A DNA stretch of 64,000 nt from Methyloversatilis universalis EHg5 (GCF_000378945.1 NZ_KB900539.1:2499234-2563233), one strand, 5' to 3'. Positions 42,828-51,383 are shown, counted from the stretch's first letter. The notes: generated from the letters alone by a model not told the origin. Translations and numbers: made by a program.

Positions 42828-43823
42828 TCATGAATTGAGCTCCGAGGTCGAGTAATTCGAGATGGAATCGGAGAGCTTCTTGGCCACAGCCTGCCGAAGG
42901 GAGTCTGGAGCAGTCACGGTGCAGTCCTCGCCGAATTTCATGATGTCCATCATCAACTCCCGATCATCCGTATAAGGCACCTTGAGTTCATAGCAGCCAT
43001 CCTCCAACACCCTCCCCACCTGATCCGGATGCCATTTCTCCGCCGCCACCCAGCGCGACCGCTCTGGCGTGAAGCGCAGCGTGGCCCAGGTGACGTTGTC
43101 GCCTGAGAAGATGCCGTAGCCGGAGCCAAGCACCTGGTCGAGGCGCTTCTCGGACACCTCCTTCGCCTTCTTCTCCAGGATGTCGGCCGCGCGGACGGCG
43201 TCGAGCGAGAAGGCGCGCAGGTCTTCACGCAGGTGGCACCAGGCGTCGAGGTACCAGTTGTCGCGGTAGTAGATGAGCCGCTGCGGCGAGATTTCGCGTT
43301 CGGTTTCCTGGTCCGTGCCGCGGGCGTGATAGCGGATGAACATGCGCTTGCGGCGCAGCAGGGCCGAGCCCACCGCCTGGAAGTGGCTGAGGTGGAAGCG
43401 ACGCGCGCCGACGGTTTCGATGCGGATGCGCTTCTTCACCTCTTCGGCCGGGTTGTCGGCGCTGCCGAGCAGGCCTGAGAGGCGGGCGAGCAGCGGCTGG
43501 ATATGCGGGCCGAGCAGGCCGCCGGTGTCGAGGTTGGCGAGCAGGTGCTGCATGGTGAGCAGCGCGTGGATCTCCTCCGCCGAGAACCACAGCCCGGGCA
43601 GTTCGTACTGCGGGCCGATGCGCTGCCCTTCCTTCTCGAAGCGGTAGCCGCCGAGGTCGCGATCGAAGACGATGGGCGCGTGCAGCCGGTCCTTCATGTA
43701 GGCAAGGTCGCGCTTCAGCGTCGCCCACGACACGCCGAGCTTTTCCTGCAGTTCGGCGCGCGGCACGGCCTTACGGCCGGCGAGCAGCTGGTCGATGCAG
43801 TAGATGCGCTCCATGGCGCTCAT
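42828..43823 (-). CDS. WYL-domain transcriptional regulator (YafY-like)
   Basis: A 331-residue regulator starting MSAMERIYCIDQLLAGRKAV. The winged HTH covers residues 1-60 (ELQEKLGVSWATLKRDLAYM). The WYL domain (about 150-225) contains ISPQRLIYYRDNWYLDAWCHLREDLRAFSLDAV, with the canonical W-Y-L. A WCX extension follows (ELKVPYTDDRELMMDIMKFG). It points toward the Wadjet operon on the same strand and is divergent from a three-gene cluster, so it could control either. Confidence 0.92.
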   Translation of the reverse strand: MSAMERIYCIDQLLAGRKAVPRAELQEKLGVSWATLKRDLAYMKDRLHAPIVFDRDLGGYRFEKEGQRIGPQYELPGLWFSAEEIHALLTMQHLLANLDTGGLLGPHIQPLLARLSGLLGSADNPAEEVKKRIRIETVGARRFHLSHFQAVGSALLRRKRMFIRYHARGTDQETEREISPQRLIYYRDNWYLDAWCHLREDLRAFSLDAVRAADILEKKAKEVSEKRLDQVLGSGYGIFSGDNVTWATLRFTPERSRWVAAEKWHPDQVGRVLEDGCYELKVPYTDDRELMMDIMKFGEDCTVTAPDSLRQAVAKKLSDSISNYSTSELNS

Positions 43824-43962
43824 GCCGTGTCTCCGTATTTCTGGCGGGCTGTTGCCCGTTCGCGTGAGCTCAGTCAGTGAGCCTTGTTGATCCGATGATG
43901 CCTCACGCGCACCGGGAAATTCCGTGCGCAACCGACCACTCAGCCTTTCGGATGATGCGTAC

Positions 43963-44469
43963 ATGAGACAGCCTTCACTCACTACCCGGGTGCGCTATTC
44001 GCACCGCCCCTTTACCGACTACTGCCCCAGCCCCGAGCCGCAGAGCTCGATGCTCTGGCATGCCGTGACCGGCGATAAGGCCGATGAAGACCTGCAGGCT
44101 GCGCGCTGGAATCTGATCTGGCTGTGTTCGCCGGAACTCGATCAGGCGCTGGCCCTGCCACGCAAGGCCGGGCCGCACTGGAAGTCTGTAGTGGCCAACG
44201 TGCATCTTTCGGTGCTGGCGCCGATCTGGCCGGAGCTGCGGCATGCGGTGCTGTGTCAGACCAACGTATTCCGCGCCTGGCTGCACCGTGAGCGCGAACG
44301 GGCGCACCTGTTTCTCATCAACATCGACCCGGTGATCGAGGTGATCGACCGGCGTCTGGAAGACGCCATTCAGCGCCTGGGTGGCGTGGCGTCAACGCGC
44401 ATTCCACCAACCCGGGTTCGCGGCAACGTGACCTTCGTCGATTTCAGCGCCGCGCGCCGAGAGGGCTGA
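43963..44469 (+). CDS. Hypothetical protein of three-gene cluster divergent from WYL
   Basis: A 168-residue protein starting MRQPSLTTRVRYSHRPF; a GTG 39 bases upstream is an alternative start. It contains LWHAVTGDKADEDLQAARWNLIWLCSPELDQAL, and the C-terminal FLINIDPVIEVIDRRLEDAIQRLGG looks helical. There is no signal peptide and no family was recognised. It is separated by 2 bp from the next gene, so the two are coupled. Confidence 0.7.
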   Translation: MRQPSLTTRVRYSHRPFTDYCPSPEPQSSMLWHAVTGDKADEDLQAARWNLIWLCSPELDQALALPRKAGPHWKSVVANVHLSVLAPIWPELRHAVLCQTNVFRAWLHRERERAHLFLINIDPVIEVIDRRLEDAIQRLGGVASTRIPPTRVRGNVTFVDFSAARREG

Positions 44470-44471
44470 AC

Positions 44472-44951
44472 ATGACGGCCCAGATTCCGGAAACCCTGCT
44501 GATCGACGGACGCCCGCGCTCGATGTGCACCGAGCCGCTGAATGACTATTTCGCGCTGTCCGGCGTGCGCAGCGGCTTCGAGATCAGCTGCACCGCGCTG
44601 TGGCGCGGCTATGTCGGGCATTGGGAAATCGCGCATGACCGGCTCTACCTGCTGCGCATCGACGCCTGCTACCCCGACGGGCGCGAAGCGAAGCTCACCG
44701 ACCTTTTCCCCGAACATCCCGATCGGGTGTTCGCGCACTGGTGCAGCGGCACGCTGCGGATACCGGAAGGCCGGCGCCTGCACTATGTGCATGGCGGCTA
44801 TGGCAGCACCTTCGAGCGCGACCGCCTGATACGGGTCGAGCGCGGTGCAGTGCTCGGCATCGAGGTGCGCACGAATGGTGTCGCCAAAGGTGCCACCAAC
44901 GGTGTCAGGATCGATCCTGCCAACGGTACCCACCCGGAGCGCCCGGAATGA
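44472..44951 (+). CDS. Hypothetical protein
   Basis: A 159-residue protein starting MTAQIPETLLIDGRPRSMC. Segments of note are CTALWRGYVGHWEIAHDRLYLL and CYPDGREAKLTDLFPEHPDRVFAHW, which suggest an alpha/beta domain with several conserved-looking aromatics. The C-terminus is Asn/Gly-rich. It overlaps the next gene by 4 bp (ATGA). It may belong to a family of uncharacterised proteins whose members occur with small membrane proteins, but that is only an impression. Confidence 0.7.
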   Translation: MTAQIPETLLIDGRPRSMCTEPLNDYFALSGVRSGFEISCTALWRGYVGHWEIAHDRLYLLRIDACYPDGREAKLTDLFPEHPDRVFAHWCSGTLRIPEGRRLHYVHGGYGSTFERDRLIRVERGAVLGIEVRTNGVAKGATNGVRIDPANGTHPERPE

Positions 44952-45568
44952 GCCCACATACGCTGCTCACGCTGTATCTCGTCGCCGGCGTACTGACGCT
45001 GACGATGGCGCTGATACAGCAGCTTGTTGCGCTCGTTCGCAACCGGCGTTTCCGGGCACTGCTGAATCCGACGGAAGCCCCGCATACAGCTCGACAGCGC
45101 TGGATCACGCGCATGCTGGTCGCTCCGCTGGCGGCGCTCGCGGTGATCGCGCTCTGGCCGATCGGCGTGTGGCTGATGGGCTGCAGTCTGTATCGCCTCG
45201 CTCGCCTTGCCCTGCCAGCAAGACGTGACGACACGCAACATGCCGATTCCGACACGCCCTTCGACAGCGCACTCAGCGACTTCAGACCTCGCAGCGAACA
45301 TCTGGTCGAACGCCTGACCCGGGCCGCGATTGAGCAGCGCGAAACAGTCACCGACCCGCTGAACGCCGCCCCGCCCCTGCCCTTCGGACACCTGAATCGC
45401 CGTTGGCAGACGTTTGCGGATCAGCTCGGTCCGGGCGACGAGCTGTGGAGCTTCGAGTCACCACACGTCACTCCATTCGGCACGCTTGAAGTCAGGCGCG
45501 GCTATGCGCGGATGCGCCGTGGGCAGGTGCTGGACGGAATGACCACGGAACGAACGCAGGAAGCGTGA
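44948..45568 (+). CDS. Membrane-associated hypothetical protein
   Basis: A 206-residue protein with two predicted membrane helices: residues 5-30 (LLTLYLVAGVLTLTMALIQQ) and about 56-78 (VAPLAALAVIALWPIGVWLM). A soluble C-terminal half follows (RWQTFADQLGPGDELWSFES, HVTPFGTLEVRRGYARMRRG). It is the last of three coupled genes divergent from a WYL regulator. A hairpin containing the left att repeat of the neighbouring element lies about 40 bases after the stop. Confidence 0.72.
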   Translation: MSPHTLLTLYLVAGVLTLTMALIQQLVALVRNRRFRALLNPTEAPHTARQRWITRMLVAPLAALAVIALWPIGVWLMGCSLYRLARLALPARRDDTQHADSDTPFDSALSDFRPRSEHLVERLTRAAIEQRETVTDPLNAAPPLPFGHLNRRWQTFADQLGPGDELWSFESPHVTPFGTLEVRRGYARMRRGQVLDGMTTERTQEA

Positions 45569-45613
45569 GGCCGCCGGGGAATGCGTCGTGTCGAGGTGAG
45601 ATGCAGAGGGTTA

Positions 45614-45627
45614 TGGCGGAAGCTGTG
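45614..45627. other. attL, 14-bp direct repeat of the tRNA-Ser 3' end
   Basis: TGGCGGAAGCTGTG is identical and in the same orientation as the tRNA-Ser 3' end at 56713-56726. It lies 144 bp before the integrase start, inside an imperfect hairpin with outer arms GGGTTAT/ATAACCC. This marks the left end of the element. Confidence 0.75.
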
Positions 45628-45744
45628 TCCGCCTCCGTATAACCCCACACCCTCTCAGCACGCACCAAAAAATCACTTATAAGCCTTATTCTGTCTTTTT
45701 CTTTGCATCTAGTCGCATCGCATTGTATTGTTGAATCTCACGGT

Positions 45745-45756
45745 TTTTGTTGGGCG
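45745..45756. repeat. 12-bp repeat, left copy (possible integrase arm site)
   Basis: TTTTGTTGGGCG occurs here and at 56659-56670, both inside the element at 118 and 43 bp from the respective att cores and in the same orientation. Such internal end repeats are candidate integrase arm-binding sites; an alternative att core is also possible. Confidence 0.45.
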
Positions 45757-45770
45757 ATTCGTGGGGAGTG

Positions 45771-47012
45771 ATGGCAATGCCGAAGATCGCACGAGAATTG
45801 ACGGACCTGGCGCTCAGGCGCCTGAAAGAACCCGGCATGTATGCGGCCGGTGGCGTCGCCGGGTTGCACTTCCGCATCCTGCCTTCTGGCGGCCGCACAT
45901 GGATCCTTCGCGTCACTGTCGGCGGCAAGCGGCGGGACATCGGCCTGGGTGGATATCCGACCGTCTCGCTTGCCGGCGCGCGTGATGCCGCCCGCGCCGC
46001 CCGCGAGTCCATCCGGAGCGGCATCGATCCCGTGGAACAGAAGCGCGTGCAGCGCGCCACCATGATTGCGGCACGCGGATCGGCCGTCACTTTCGACGAC
46101 GCAGCGCGACAGTACATCGAGGCCATGCGCCACGAGTGGCGGAACGCGAAGCACGAGGCGCAATGGGTTTCCACGCTCGCCACCTACGCCAGCCCGGTTA
46201 TCGGGCCGCTGGCCGTGCGCGACATCGAGCTTTCGCATGTCGTGCGCATCCTTGAGCCCATTTGGACGACCAAGACCGAAACGGCGGTCCGGCTTCGCGG
46301 CCGGATTGAATCTGTTCTCGACTGGTGCGCAGTGCGCGGGTACCGGCAAGCGGACAACCCCGCGCGGTGGAAAGGCCACCTCGACAAGCTCCTTCCCAAG
46401 CCTGCGAAGGTCGCCAAGCGTGCCCACTTTCCCGCGCTGCCCTGGCGCGAAATGGGCGCCTTCATGGCGGAGCTGCGCACTCGAGAAGGCATCGGAGCGC
46501 GTGCGGTCGAGTTCGCCATCCTGACTGCCGCCCGATCCGGCGAAGTGCGCGGTGCGCGCTGGTCGGAGTTCGACCTGCAGGCCGGCACCTGGACTATTCC
46601 GGGCGACCGGATGAAGGCTGGCAAGGAACATCGGGTGCCGCTGTCCGATCAGGCGCTGGCCGTACTTGAGTCGATGCCGCGCGGGGATGACTTCGTGTTC
46701 CCCGGCTCCAGGCAGGGAGCCATGCTGTCTGACATGAGCTTGACGGCGGTCCTTCGGCGCATGGGCCACGCCGACATCACGGTGCATGGATTTCGGTCCG
46801 CCTTTAGAGATTGGGCAGCCGAGGCCACGAACTACGCACGCGAGGTGCCCGAAATGGCGCTAGCGCATGCCATCGGCAACGACGTCGAAGCGGCGTACCG
46901 GCGCGGCGACCTGTTCGAGAAGCGGCGCCGGCTGATGCGCGATTGGGCGAAATTCTGCGACACACTCACGTCTGCCGCTGACGTGACACCGATAAGAAGT
47001 ACCGCCGCCTGA
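45771..47012 (+). CDS. int: Tyrosine recombinase / P4-type integrase
   Basis: A 413-residue integrase. The start MAMPKIARELTDLALRRL follows GGGGAG (45762-45767). An N-terminal DUF4102 arm-binding domain (residues 1-95) contains GLHFRILPSGGRTWILRVTVGGKRRDIGLGGYPTVSL. A core-binding domain spans about 105-195. The catalytic domain has R255 (TAARSGEVRG), K285 region, H339-x-x-R342 (HGFRSAFRDW), H366 (LAHAIGND) and the nucleophile Y376 (EAAYRRGD). All catalytic residues are present. It is adjacent to attL and transcribed into the element, distal to the tRNA gene. Confidence 0.95.
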   Translation: MAMPKIARELTDLALRRLKEPGMYAAGGVAGLHFRILPSGGRTWILRVTVGGKRRDIGLGGYPTVSLAGARDAARAARESIRSGIDPVEQKRVQRATMIAARGSAVTFDDAARQYIEAMRHEWRNAKHEAQWVSTLATYASPVIGPLAVRDIELSHVVRILEPIWTTKTETAVRLRGRIESVLDWCAVRGYRQADNPARWKGHLDKLLPKPAKVAKRAHFPALPWREMGAFMAELRTREGIGARAVEFAILTAARSGEVRGARWSEFDLQAGTWTIPGDRMKAGKEHRVPLSDQALAVLESMPRGDDFVFPGSRQGAMLSDMSLTAVLRRMGHADITVHGFRSAFRDWAAEATNYAREVPEMALAHAIGNDVEAAYRRGDLFEKRRRLMRDWAKFCDTLTSAADVTPIRSTAA

Positions 47013-47093
47013 CGGACTCAGGCAAGCGGGGCTGCGCGGTGTTCGAGCACCGGCAGCCCCTGACCATGAAGCACCTGTTACGGAGGTAACCCC

Positions 47094-47465
47094 ATGGCTG
47101 TATCGAACATTACCAGCACCACCTGCAGGCCGGAGCCGCTACTGCCGCCCTCTGCCGTTTTCGAACACTTCAGCGACCGCGCAACGCAGATCACAGGCCG
47201 CATGCCCGACAACAGCATGGCGCCCAAGATCGAGGAGGGCGACCTGCTGCAGATAGAGCCTTGCAGCCGGATTAGCACCGGCGGATACACCTACGCGTTC
47301 GAGGTGGGCGGCCGGCAATTCGTACGCTCTCTCATGAAGTGCGCGGACGGAAGCATTCAGGTGATCGCCGAAAACCAACATTACGAGAACGAGCGCATCG
47401 AGGAACCTGAGATCAAGCTCATCGGCCGCGTCGTCGGTGTTCTGCAATACCGCCGCGTCATCTGA
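47094..47465 (+). CDS. S24/LexA-like protein lacking an HTH
   Basis: A 123-residue protein. Residues 35-110 follow the S24 peptidase fold: GRMPDNSMAPKIEEGDLLQIEPC, matching the D-S-M-x-P nucleophile motif, then GGYTYAFEVGGRQFVRSLMKCADG and VIAENQHYENERI. No DNA-binding domain precedes it, and the usual catalytic Lys after the strand is Arg (FVRSL). It may be a non-cleaving immunity or anti-repressor-like protein. It lies in the expected repressor position after int. Confidence 0.75.
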   Translation: MAVSNITSTTCRPEPLLPPSAVFEHFSDRATQITGRMPDNSMAPKIEEGDLLQIEPCSRISTGGYTYAFEVGGRQFVRSLMKCADGSIQVIAENQHYENERIEEPEIKLIGRVVGVLQYRRVI

Positions 47466-47483
47466 CTCTGAAGGGATTCGACC

Positions 47484-47678
47484 ATGCGCGCCATTTTCAA
47501 GACGTATTTCATGATCGCAAGAGATGATCACTCGGCGGATTCCAGCATGTTGCTCGGCATCCCGCTTTCCCGCCGACTATCGTCGAGAAACCAGGCTCGG
47601 AAGGCTTTGCACAGAGCGTCCAAACGCTGTAAGGATGCCTACTTGATGCGTGTGCGAGTTAGGGTCGGCGCCAGCTGA
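47484..47678 (+). CDS. Small basic hypothetical protein
   Basis: A 64-residue basic protein (MRAIFKTYFMIARDDHSADS... with many Arg/Lys in the second half) starting 18 bp after the S24-like gene, with GAAGGGA before the ATG. No motif is recognised. It is plausible as a small phage gene but not certain. Confidence 0.5.
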   Translation: MRAIFKTYFMIARDDHSADSSMLLGIPLSRRLSSRNQARKALHRASKRCKDAYLMRVRVRVGAS

Positions 47679-47746
47679 AAGGCGCGAGGCAGCGGCTTCG
47701 AGGGAGTCACGCATATGCTTACCCGATGACCTCGAAGGAGAGCGGA

Positions 47747-48016
47747 ATGTCCGAAACCTACCTTTCAACCGACGAGCTGCGCGAACTGACCGGGTGCGCT
47801 CACCGCGCCCGGCAGCGCGCGTGGCTGGATGCGAATCGCTGGCCGTACGCGGTCGCCGCGACTGGACACATTCGCGTGCTGCGCGAGTACTGGCGCGCGC
47901 GACTCACCGGAGCGCAGCCGACCGTGCCTTCCGTCCATGCAGAACGAGCTCACAACTTCGCCGCGATCGAAGGCATCGGCGACCGCGGCAGCAAGCGCCG
48001 GAAGGGAACAGCTTGA
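47747..48016 (+). CDS. DUF4224-domain phage protein
   Basis: An 89-residue protein. The start MSETYLSTDELRELTGCAH follows GAAGGAGAGCGG. The N-terminal 45 residues match DUF4224 (STDELRELTGCAHRARQRAW, then GHIRVLREYWRARL), a small domain found near the early region of Proteobacterial prophages. The role is unknown, possibly DNA-binding. Its stop overlaps a possible TTG start of the next frame. Confidence 0.8.
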   Translation: MSETYLSTDELRELTGCAHRARQRAWLDANRWPYAVAATGHIRVLREYWRARLTGAQPTVPSVHAERAHNFAAIEGIGDRGSKRRKGTA

Positions 48017-48057
48017 GGTCGCATGCCTCCGGTGCGCCGTCTGGAGCAAACGACTCC

Positions 48058-48651
48058 ATGATTCAGCGACGAAGACATCCACCGACCCCTCAGCATCCGG
48101 ATGGAGTTTGGGAATACCTCGACCAGGATGAGGGGTGCTTCCTTTTCGAGTTGTGGTCCTGCGAGGAAATCAGCCTCGAGAGCATCGACGACTTCATTGA
48201 ATCGGAGGCTCTGCCAGAGTGGGTGCGCGACGACCTATTGGCAATGCGCACCGATGCCCTGGCAGCCTATCGCGCCAAGGGCTATGAACTCGCATTGGCG
48301 CGCGCTTCCGCGCTGCAGTGGGCGTGCCGCTTTTACGGGCAGAACATTGCAGCTGCGCCGGAAGTGATCCTGGCGCGAAAGTTCAAGGGGAGGAAAAAGG
48401 GTTCCGAAGGTCCTGTAAAGACGGCTGTGCGAAAGCTGCTGAAGAAGAACCCCAAAATGAAGAACGCGAAAATCTGGGAGTCCTTGCAGAATGCGCTACC
48501 GCGTGGGTGGCTGGTGTGCGAGAACCGTGCCGGGAAGTACATCGAAGGCAAAACGGCAGGCCAAGGCTGCAACTACCCTAGGTTTCAGGTCATCTGTTCA
48601 GAGGTTCGCGCCACACTCGACGATAAGAATTTACGGAATAGCGAGCCATAA
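48058..48651 (+). CDS. Hypothetical phage protein
   Basis: A 197-residue protein. The start MIQRRRHPPTPQHPDGVWEY is chosen (GGAG 11 bases before); a TTG at 48013 is an alternative. The N-terminal half is acidic (YLDQDEGCFLFELWSCEEIS), followed by a Lys-rich stretch (KFKGRKKGSEGPVKTAVRKLLKKNPKMKN) and a wHTH-like KIWESLQNALPRGWLVCENR, which suggests nucleic-acid binding. No family was recognised. Confidence 0.65.
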   Translation: MIQRRRHPPTPQHPDGVWEYLDQDEGCFLFELWSCEEISLESIDDFIESEALPEWVRDDLLAMRTDALAAYRAKGYELALARASALQWACRFYGQNIAAAPEVILARKFKGRKKGSEGPVKTAVRKLLKKNPKMKNAKIWESLQNALPRGWLVCENRAGKYIEGKTAGQGCNYPRFQVICSEVRATLDDKNLRNSEP

Positions 48652-48709
48652 ATCCGGTTAGAAATGATCCGCTCCGACCCGCGCCATTGCGGGGTAACTG
48701 GAGCGCATC

Positions 48710-48904
48710 ATGCAATCGAAATCTCTTCGCCCTGCTCAAGCCGCGGCCTTCCTTGGCATCGGCCGCGCCACCCTCTGGCGCTGGGCAAAAGAACGCGCTG
48801 ACTTCCCCAAGCCCCTCCGCCTATCCGCCCGCTGCACGGTTTTTGATCAAAACCAGCTGACCGCCTGGCGCGACGCGCAAGCCGCAGTTCCCAAGGCCGC
48901 GTGA
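48710..48904 (+). CDS. AlpA-family transcriptional regulator
   Basis: A 64-residue MerR-like HTH protein: LRPAQAAAFLGIGRATLWRWAKERADFPKPLRL is the AlpA/excisionase-type motif, followed by VFDQNQLTAWRDAQ. AlpA proteins activate integrase/excision functions of P4-like and related elements. It sits 58 bp after the previous gene and 9 bp before the next. Confidence 0.88.
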   Translation: MQSKSLRPAQAAAFLGIGRATLWRWAKERADFPKPLRLSARCTVFDQNQLTAWRDAQAAVPKAA

Positions 48905-48913
48905 GGAAGCACC

Positions 48914-49108
48914 ATGGGGAACGTCATACCTGTGGAAAGTCGCGGTCATGGTGGCCACCCCCACCGGGGCGACCTGAGCGCGGAGTTTTTCGAGCGCGCT
49001 TTCGGCCTCGCCGAGCTGCTCACTCGCCTGCCGGAGAGCGAGCACCGCCCCGTCATTCTCGCGTTGCTGTGCCTGCTGAAGGCAGGCCTGCTCACAGCGA
49101 AGGCGTAA
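48914..49108 (+). CDS. Small hypothetical protein
   Basis: A 64-residue protein (MGNVIPVESRGHGGHPHRGD, then SAEFFERAFGLAELLTRLPE and LLCLLKAGLLTAKA). It lies between the AlpA-like gene and the replication protein gene, with 3 bp to the next GTG. No motif is recognised. Confidence 0.6.
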   Translation: MGNVIPVESRGHGGHPHRGDLSAEFFERAFGLAELLTRLPESEHRPVILALLCLLKAGLLTAKA

Positions 49109-49111
49109 GCC

Positions 49112-49891
49112 GTGGCTCGTTCCAGGAACATCAAACCCGGCTTCTTCAAGAACGAAGCGCTGGCCGAGCTCTCCCCCCTGACCAGACTGCTGTTCGCGGG
49201 TCTCTGGACGCTCTCCGACCGCGACGGGAGACTGGAGGATCGACCGAAAAGAATCCGTGCCGAAGTACTGCCCTATGACGACGGCAGCGTGGATGAAATG
49301 CTGAACGAACTGCATAGCGCTGGGTTCATCCAGCGCTATCAGACCGACGATCAACGGTTCATTCAGGTGGTGAACTTCGCCAGACACCAGAACCCCCACT
49401 GTCGCGAACCGGCCAGCACCATACCAGCACCGGGTGAGCACCGTGCCAGCACTGTACATGCACCGGGCGAGCACGGAACCGGCCCGGCTGATTCCCTTAA
49501 CCTGATTCCTGATTCCCTTAACCCTTCAACTGCACCATCGTCTGTCGACGATGGTGGTGCTCAGGCCACGCCTGAACACCGTATCCCTGACTGCCCGCAT
49601 CAGCAGATCATCGAGCTGTACCACCAGGCACTGCCCACCGGCACACGTGTTCGAGTTTGGAGCGGCGCACGGGTCAAGCACCTGCAAGCCCGCTGGCGCG
49701 AGGACACGAAACGCCAGAACGTCGAGTGGTGGCAGCGCTTCTTCGCCTACTGCGCGCAGTCCGAGTTCCTGACCGGCCAGACGCAACCCGCCAATGGTCG
49801 TGACCCGTTTGTCGTGAGCCTGGATTGGCTGGTGTCGCCACAGAACTTCGCGAAGTGCATCGAAGGCAAGTACCACAGGAGCACAGCATGA
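49112..49891 (+). CDS. Phage replication protein (O/DnaD-like)
   Basis: A 259-residue protein with a GTG start. The N-terminal MARSRNIKPGFFKNEALAEL and LLFAGLWTLSDRDGRLEDRP form the winged-helix region conserved in phage replication initiators. A low-complexity Pro/Ser/Ala linker occupies about residues 95-155. The C-terminal part (YHQALPTGTRVRVWSGARVK, WWQRFFAYCAQSEFLTG) resembles helicase-loader regions. It overlaps the DnaB-like helicase by 4 bp, so it most likely recruits that helicase to the element origin. Confidence 0.85.
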   Translation: MARSRNIKPGFFKNEALAELSPLTRLLFAGLWTLSDRDGRLEDRPKRIRAEVLPYDDGSVDEMLNELHSAGFIQRYQTDDQRFIQVVNFARHQNPHCREPASTIPAPGEHRASTVHAPGEHGTGPADSLNLIPDSLNPSTAPSSVDDGGAQATPEHRIPDCPHQQIIELYHQALPTGTRVRVWSGARVKHLQARWREDTKRQNVEWWQRFFAYCAQSEFLTGQTQPANGRDPFVVSLDWLVSPQNFAKCIEGKYHRSTA

Positions 49892-51273
49892 ACGCGCCTG
49901 CCCTGAAGCTGCCGCCGCACTCGATCGAGGCCGAACAGTCGCTGATCGGCGCCCTGCTGCTGAGCAACGACGCATGGGACCGTATCGAAGGCACGGTGAC
50001 GGATGCCGACTTCTACCGCGACGACCATCGCAGGATCTTCACCCACATCGCCGCGCTGATCCGCGCCGGCAAGCCGGCCGACGTGGTGACGGTGCATGCG
50101 ACGATGGAGCAGTCCGGCGAGGCGGAGCGCTGCGGCGGTCTGGCCTATCTGGGCGAGATCGCGAACAACACACCGAGCGCCGCGAATATCCGGGCCTACG
50201 CGGCGACGATTCGCGATCGGGCATACCGGCGCACGGGCCAAACCGAAGCGGAGGCGCTGGCGGTCTCCTACGCAGCCGGAGCGGTATCGCACGACGAGTT
50301 CGCCGCCGGTCTGGAGCGGATCGCGGCGCAAGCCATCGACAGCGAGCGCGACGAACCTCTGCTGCTGAGCGATTCGATGCGCGAAGCGATGGTGCTGATC
50401 AACGATCGCGCGAACGGTGGCGGCGTCACGGGCCTGCCGTCCGGTATTACGGACCTGGACGCGCTTACTGGCGGGTTCGAGCCCGGCCAGCTGATCATCC
50501 TGGCCGCTCGCCCTGGCGTCGGAAAAACCGCTTTCGCCCTGGGCGTCACCGATCACGCTGCGCGAGCAGGGCGCACCGCGTTGTTCATGTCGCTGGAGAT
50601 GCCGGCGCGCGAGCTGAGCATGCGCGTGATGGCGCAGCGGTCGGGCGTGAGCGTCCATGCGATGCGCACCGGCACGCGCAACGACGAGCACTGGTCGGCG
50701 CTCACGCGGGTATCCGGCGAGGCAGCCCGGCAGCGTCTGTTCATCGACGACAAGCCAGCCATCACCCTCGCCTACCTGCGAGCACGCGCGAAGCGCTTGG
50801 CGAGGAAGCACGGCCTGCACCTGATCGTGGTCGACTACATCGGTCTGATGCGCGGCGAGGGCCAGAACCGGACGCAGGAGCTGGGCAGCATCAGCCGCGG
50901 ACTCAAGGCGCTGGCCAAGGAACTCGCCGTGCCGATCATCGCCTGCGCGCAGCTGAACCGCGGCGTCGAGAACCGCAGCGACAGACGCCCCCAGCTGCAC
51001 GACCTGCGCGACTCCGGCGAGATCGAGCAGGACGCCGACATCGTGCTGATGTTGCACCGGGAGGAGATGACGCACAGCGCCCCCGAGTGGCAAGGCGTCG
51101 GCGAACTGCTGCTGCGCAAGCACCGCAATGGCCCGACCGGTGAGATCCGGCTTCGGTACATCCACCACAGAACGCTTTTCGTGCCTGGCGATGGATACGG
51201 ACCGGCACGCGACCAGGCAATACCGCGCGACGCGATTCACAGGGGCTATCGCGACCGCGGCTTCGACGGATAG
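49888..51273 (+). CDS. dnaB: Replicative DNA helicase (DnaB-like)
   Basis: A 461-residue helicase starting MNAPALKLPPHSIEAEQSLI. The N-terminal DnaB domain spans about residues 8-110 (GALLLSNDAWDRI, DFYRDDHRRIFTHI). The RecA-like C-terminal domain has Walker A LAARPGVGKTAFALG, SLEMPARELSMRVMAQ, Walker B LIVVDYIGLMRG, ACAQLNRGVENR and LRDSGEIEQDADIVLMLHRE. It is complete. It would give the element its own replication fork start, with the loader encoded directly upstream. Confidence 0.95.
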   Translation: MNAPALKLPPHSIEAEQSLIGALLLSNDAWDRIEGTVTDADFYRDDHRRIFTHIAALIRAGKPADVVTVHATMEQSGEAERCGGLAYLGEIANNTPSAANIRAYAATIRDRAYRRTGQTEAEALAVSYAAGAVSHDEFAAGLERIAAQAIDSERDEPLLLSDSMREAMVLINDRANGGGVTGLPSGITDLDALTGGFEPGQLIILAARPGVGKTAFALGVTDHAARAGRTALFMSLEMPARELSMRVMAQRSGVSVHAMRTGTRNDEHWSALTRVSGEAARQRLFIDDKPAITLAYLRARAKRLARKHGLHLIVVDYIGLMRGEGQNRTQELGSISRGLKALAKELAVPIIACAQLNRGVENRSDRRPQLHDLRDSGEIEQDADIVLMLHREEMTHSAPEWQGVGELLLRKHRNGPTGEIRLRYIHHRTLFVPGDGYGPARDQAIPRDAIHRGYRDRGFDG

Positions 51274-51383
51274 CAGTTCGACAGAGCAGACATCCGCCAC
51301 AAGTAGTACCGGCAAGCCGACATAGGCCGGCTTGCCGATTCGCTCCACAACCTGCCCCACGAAACACACTCTGGAGAATGACC

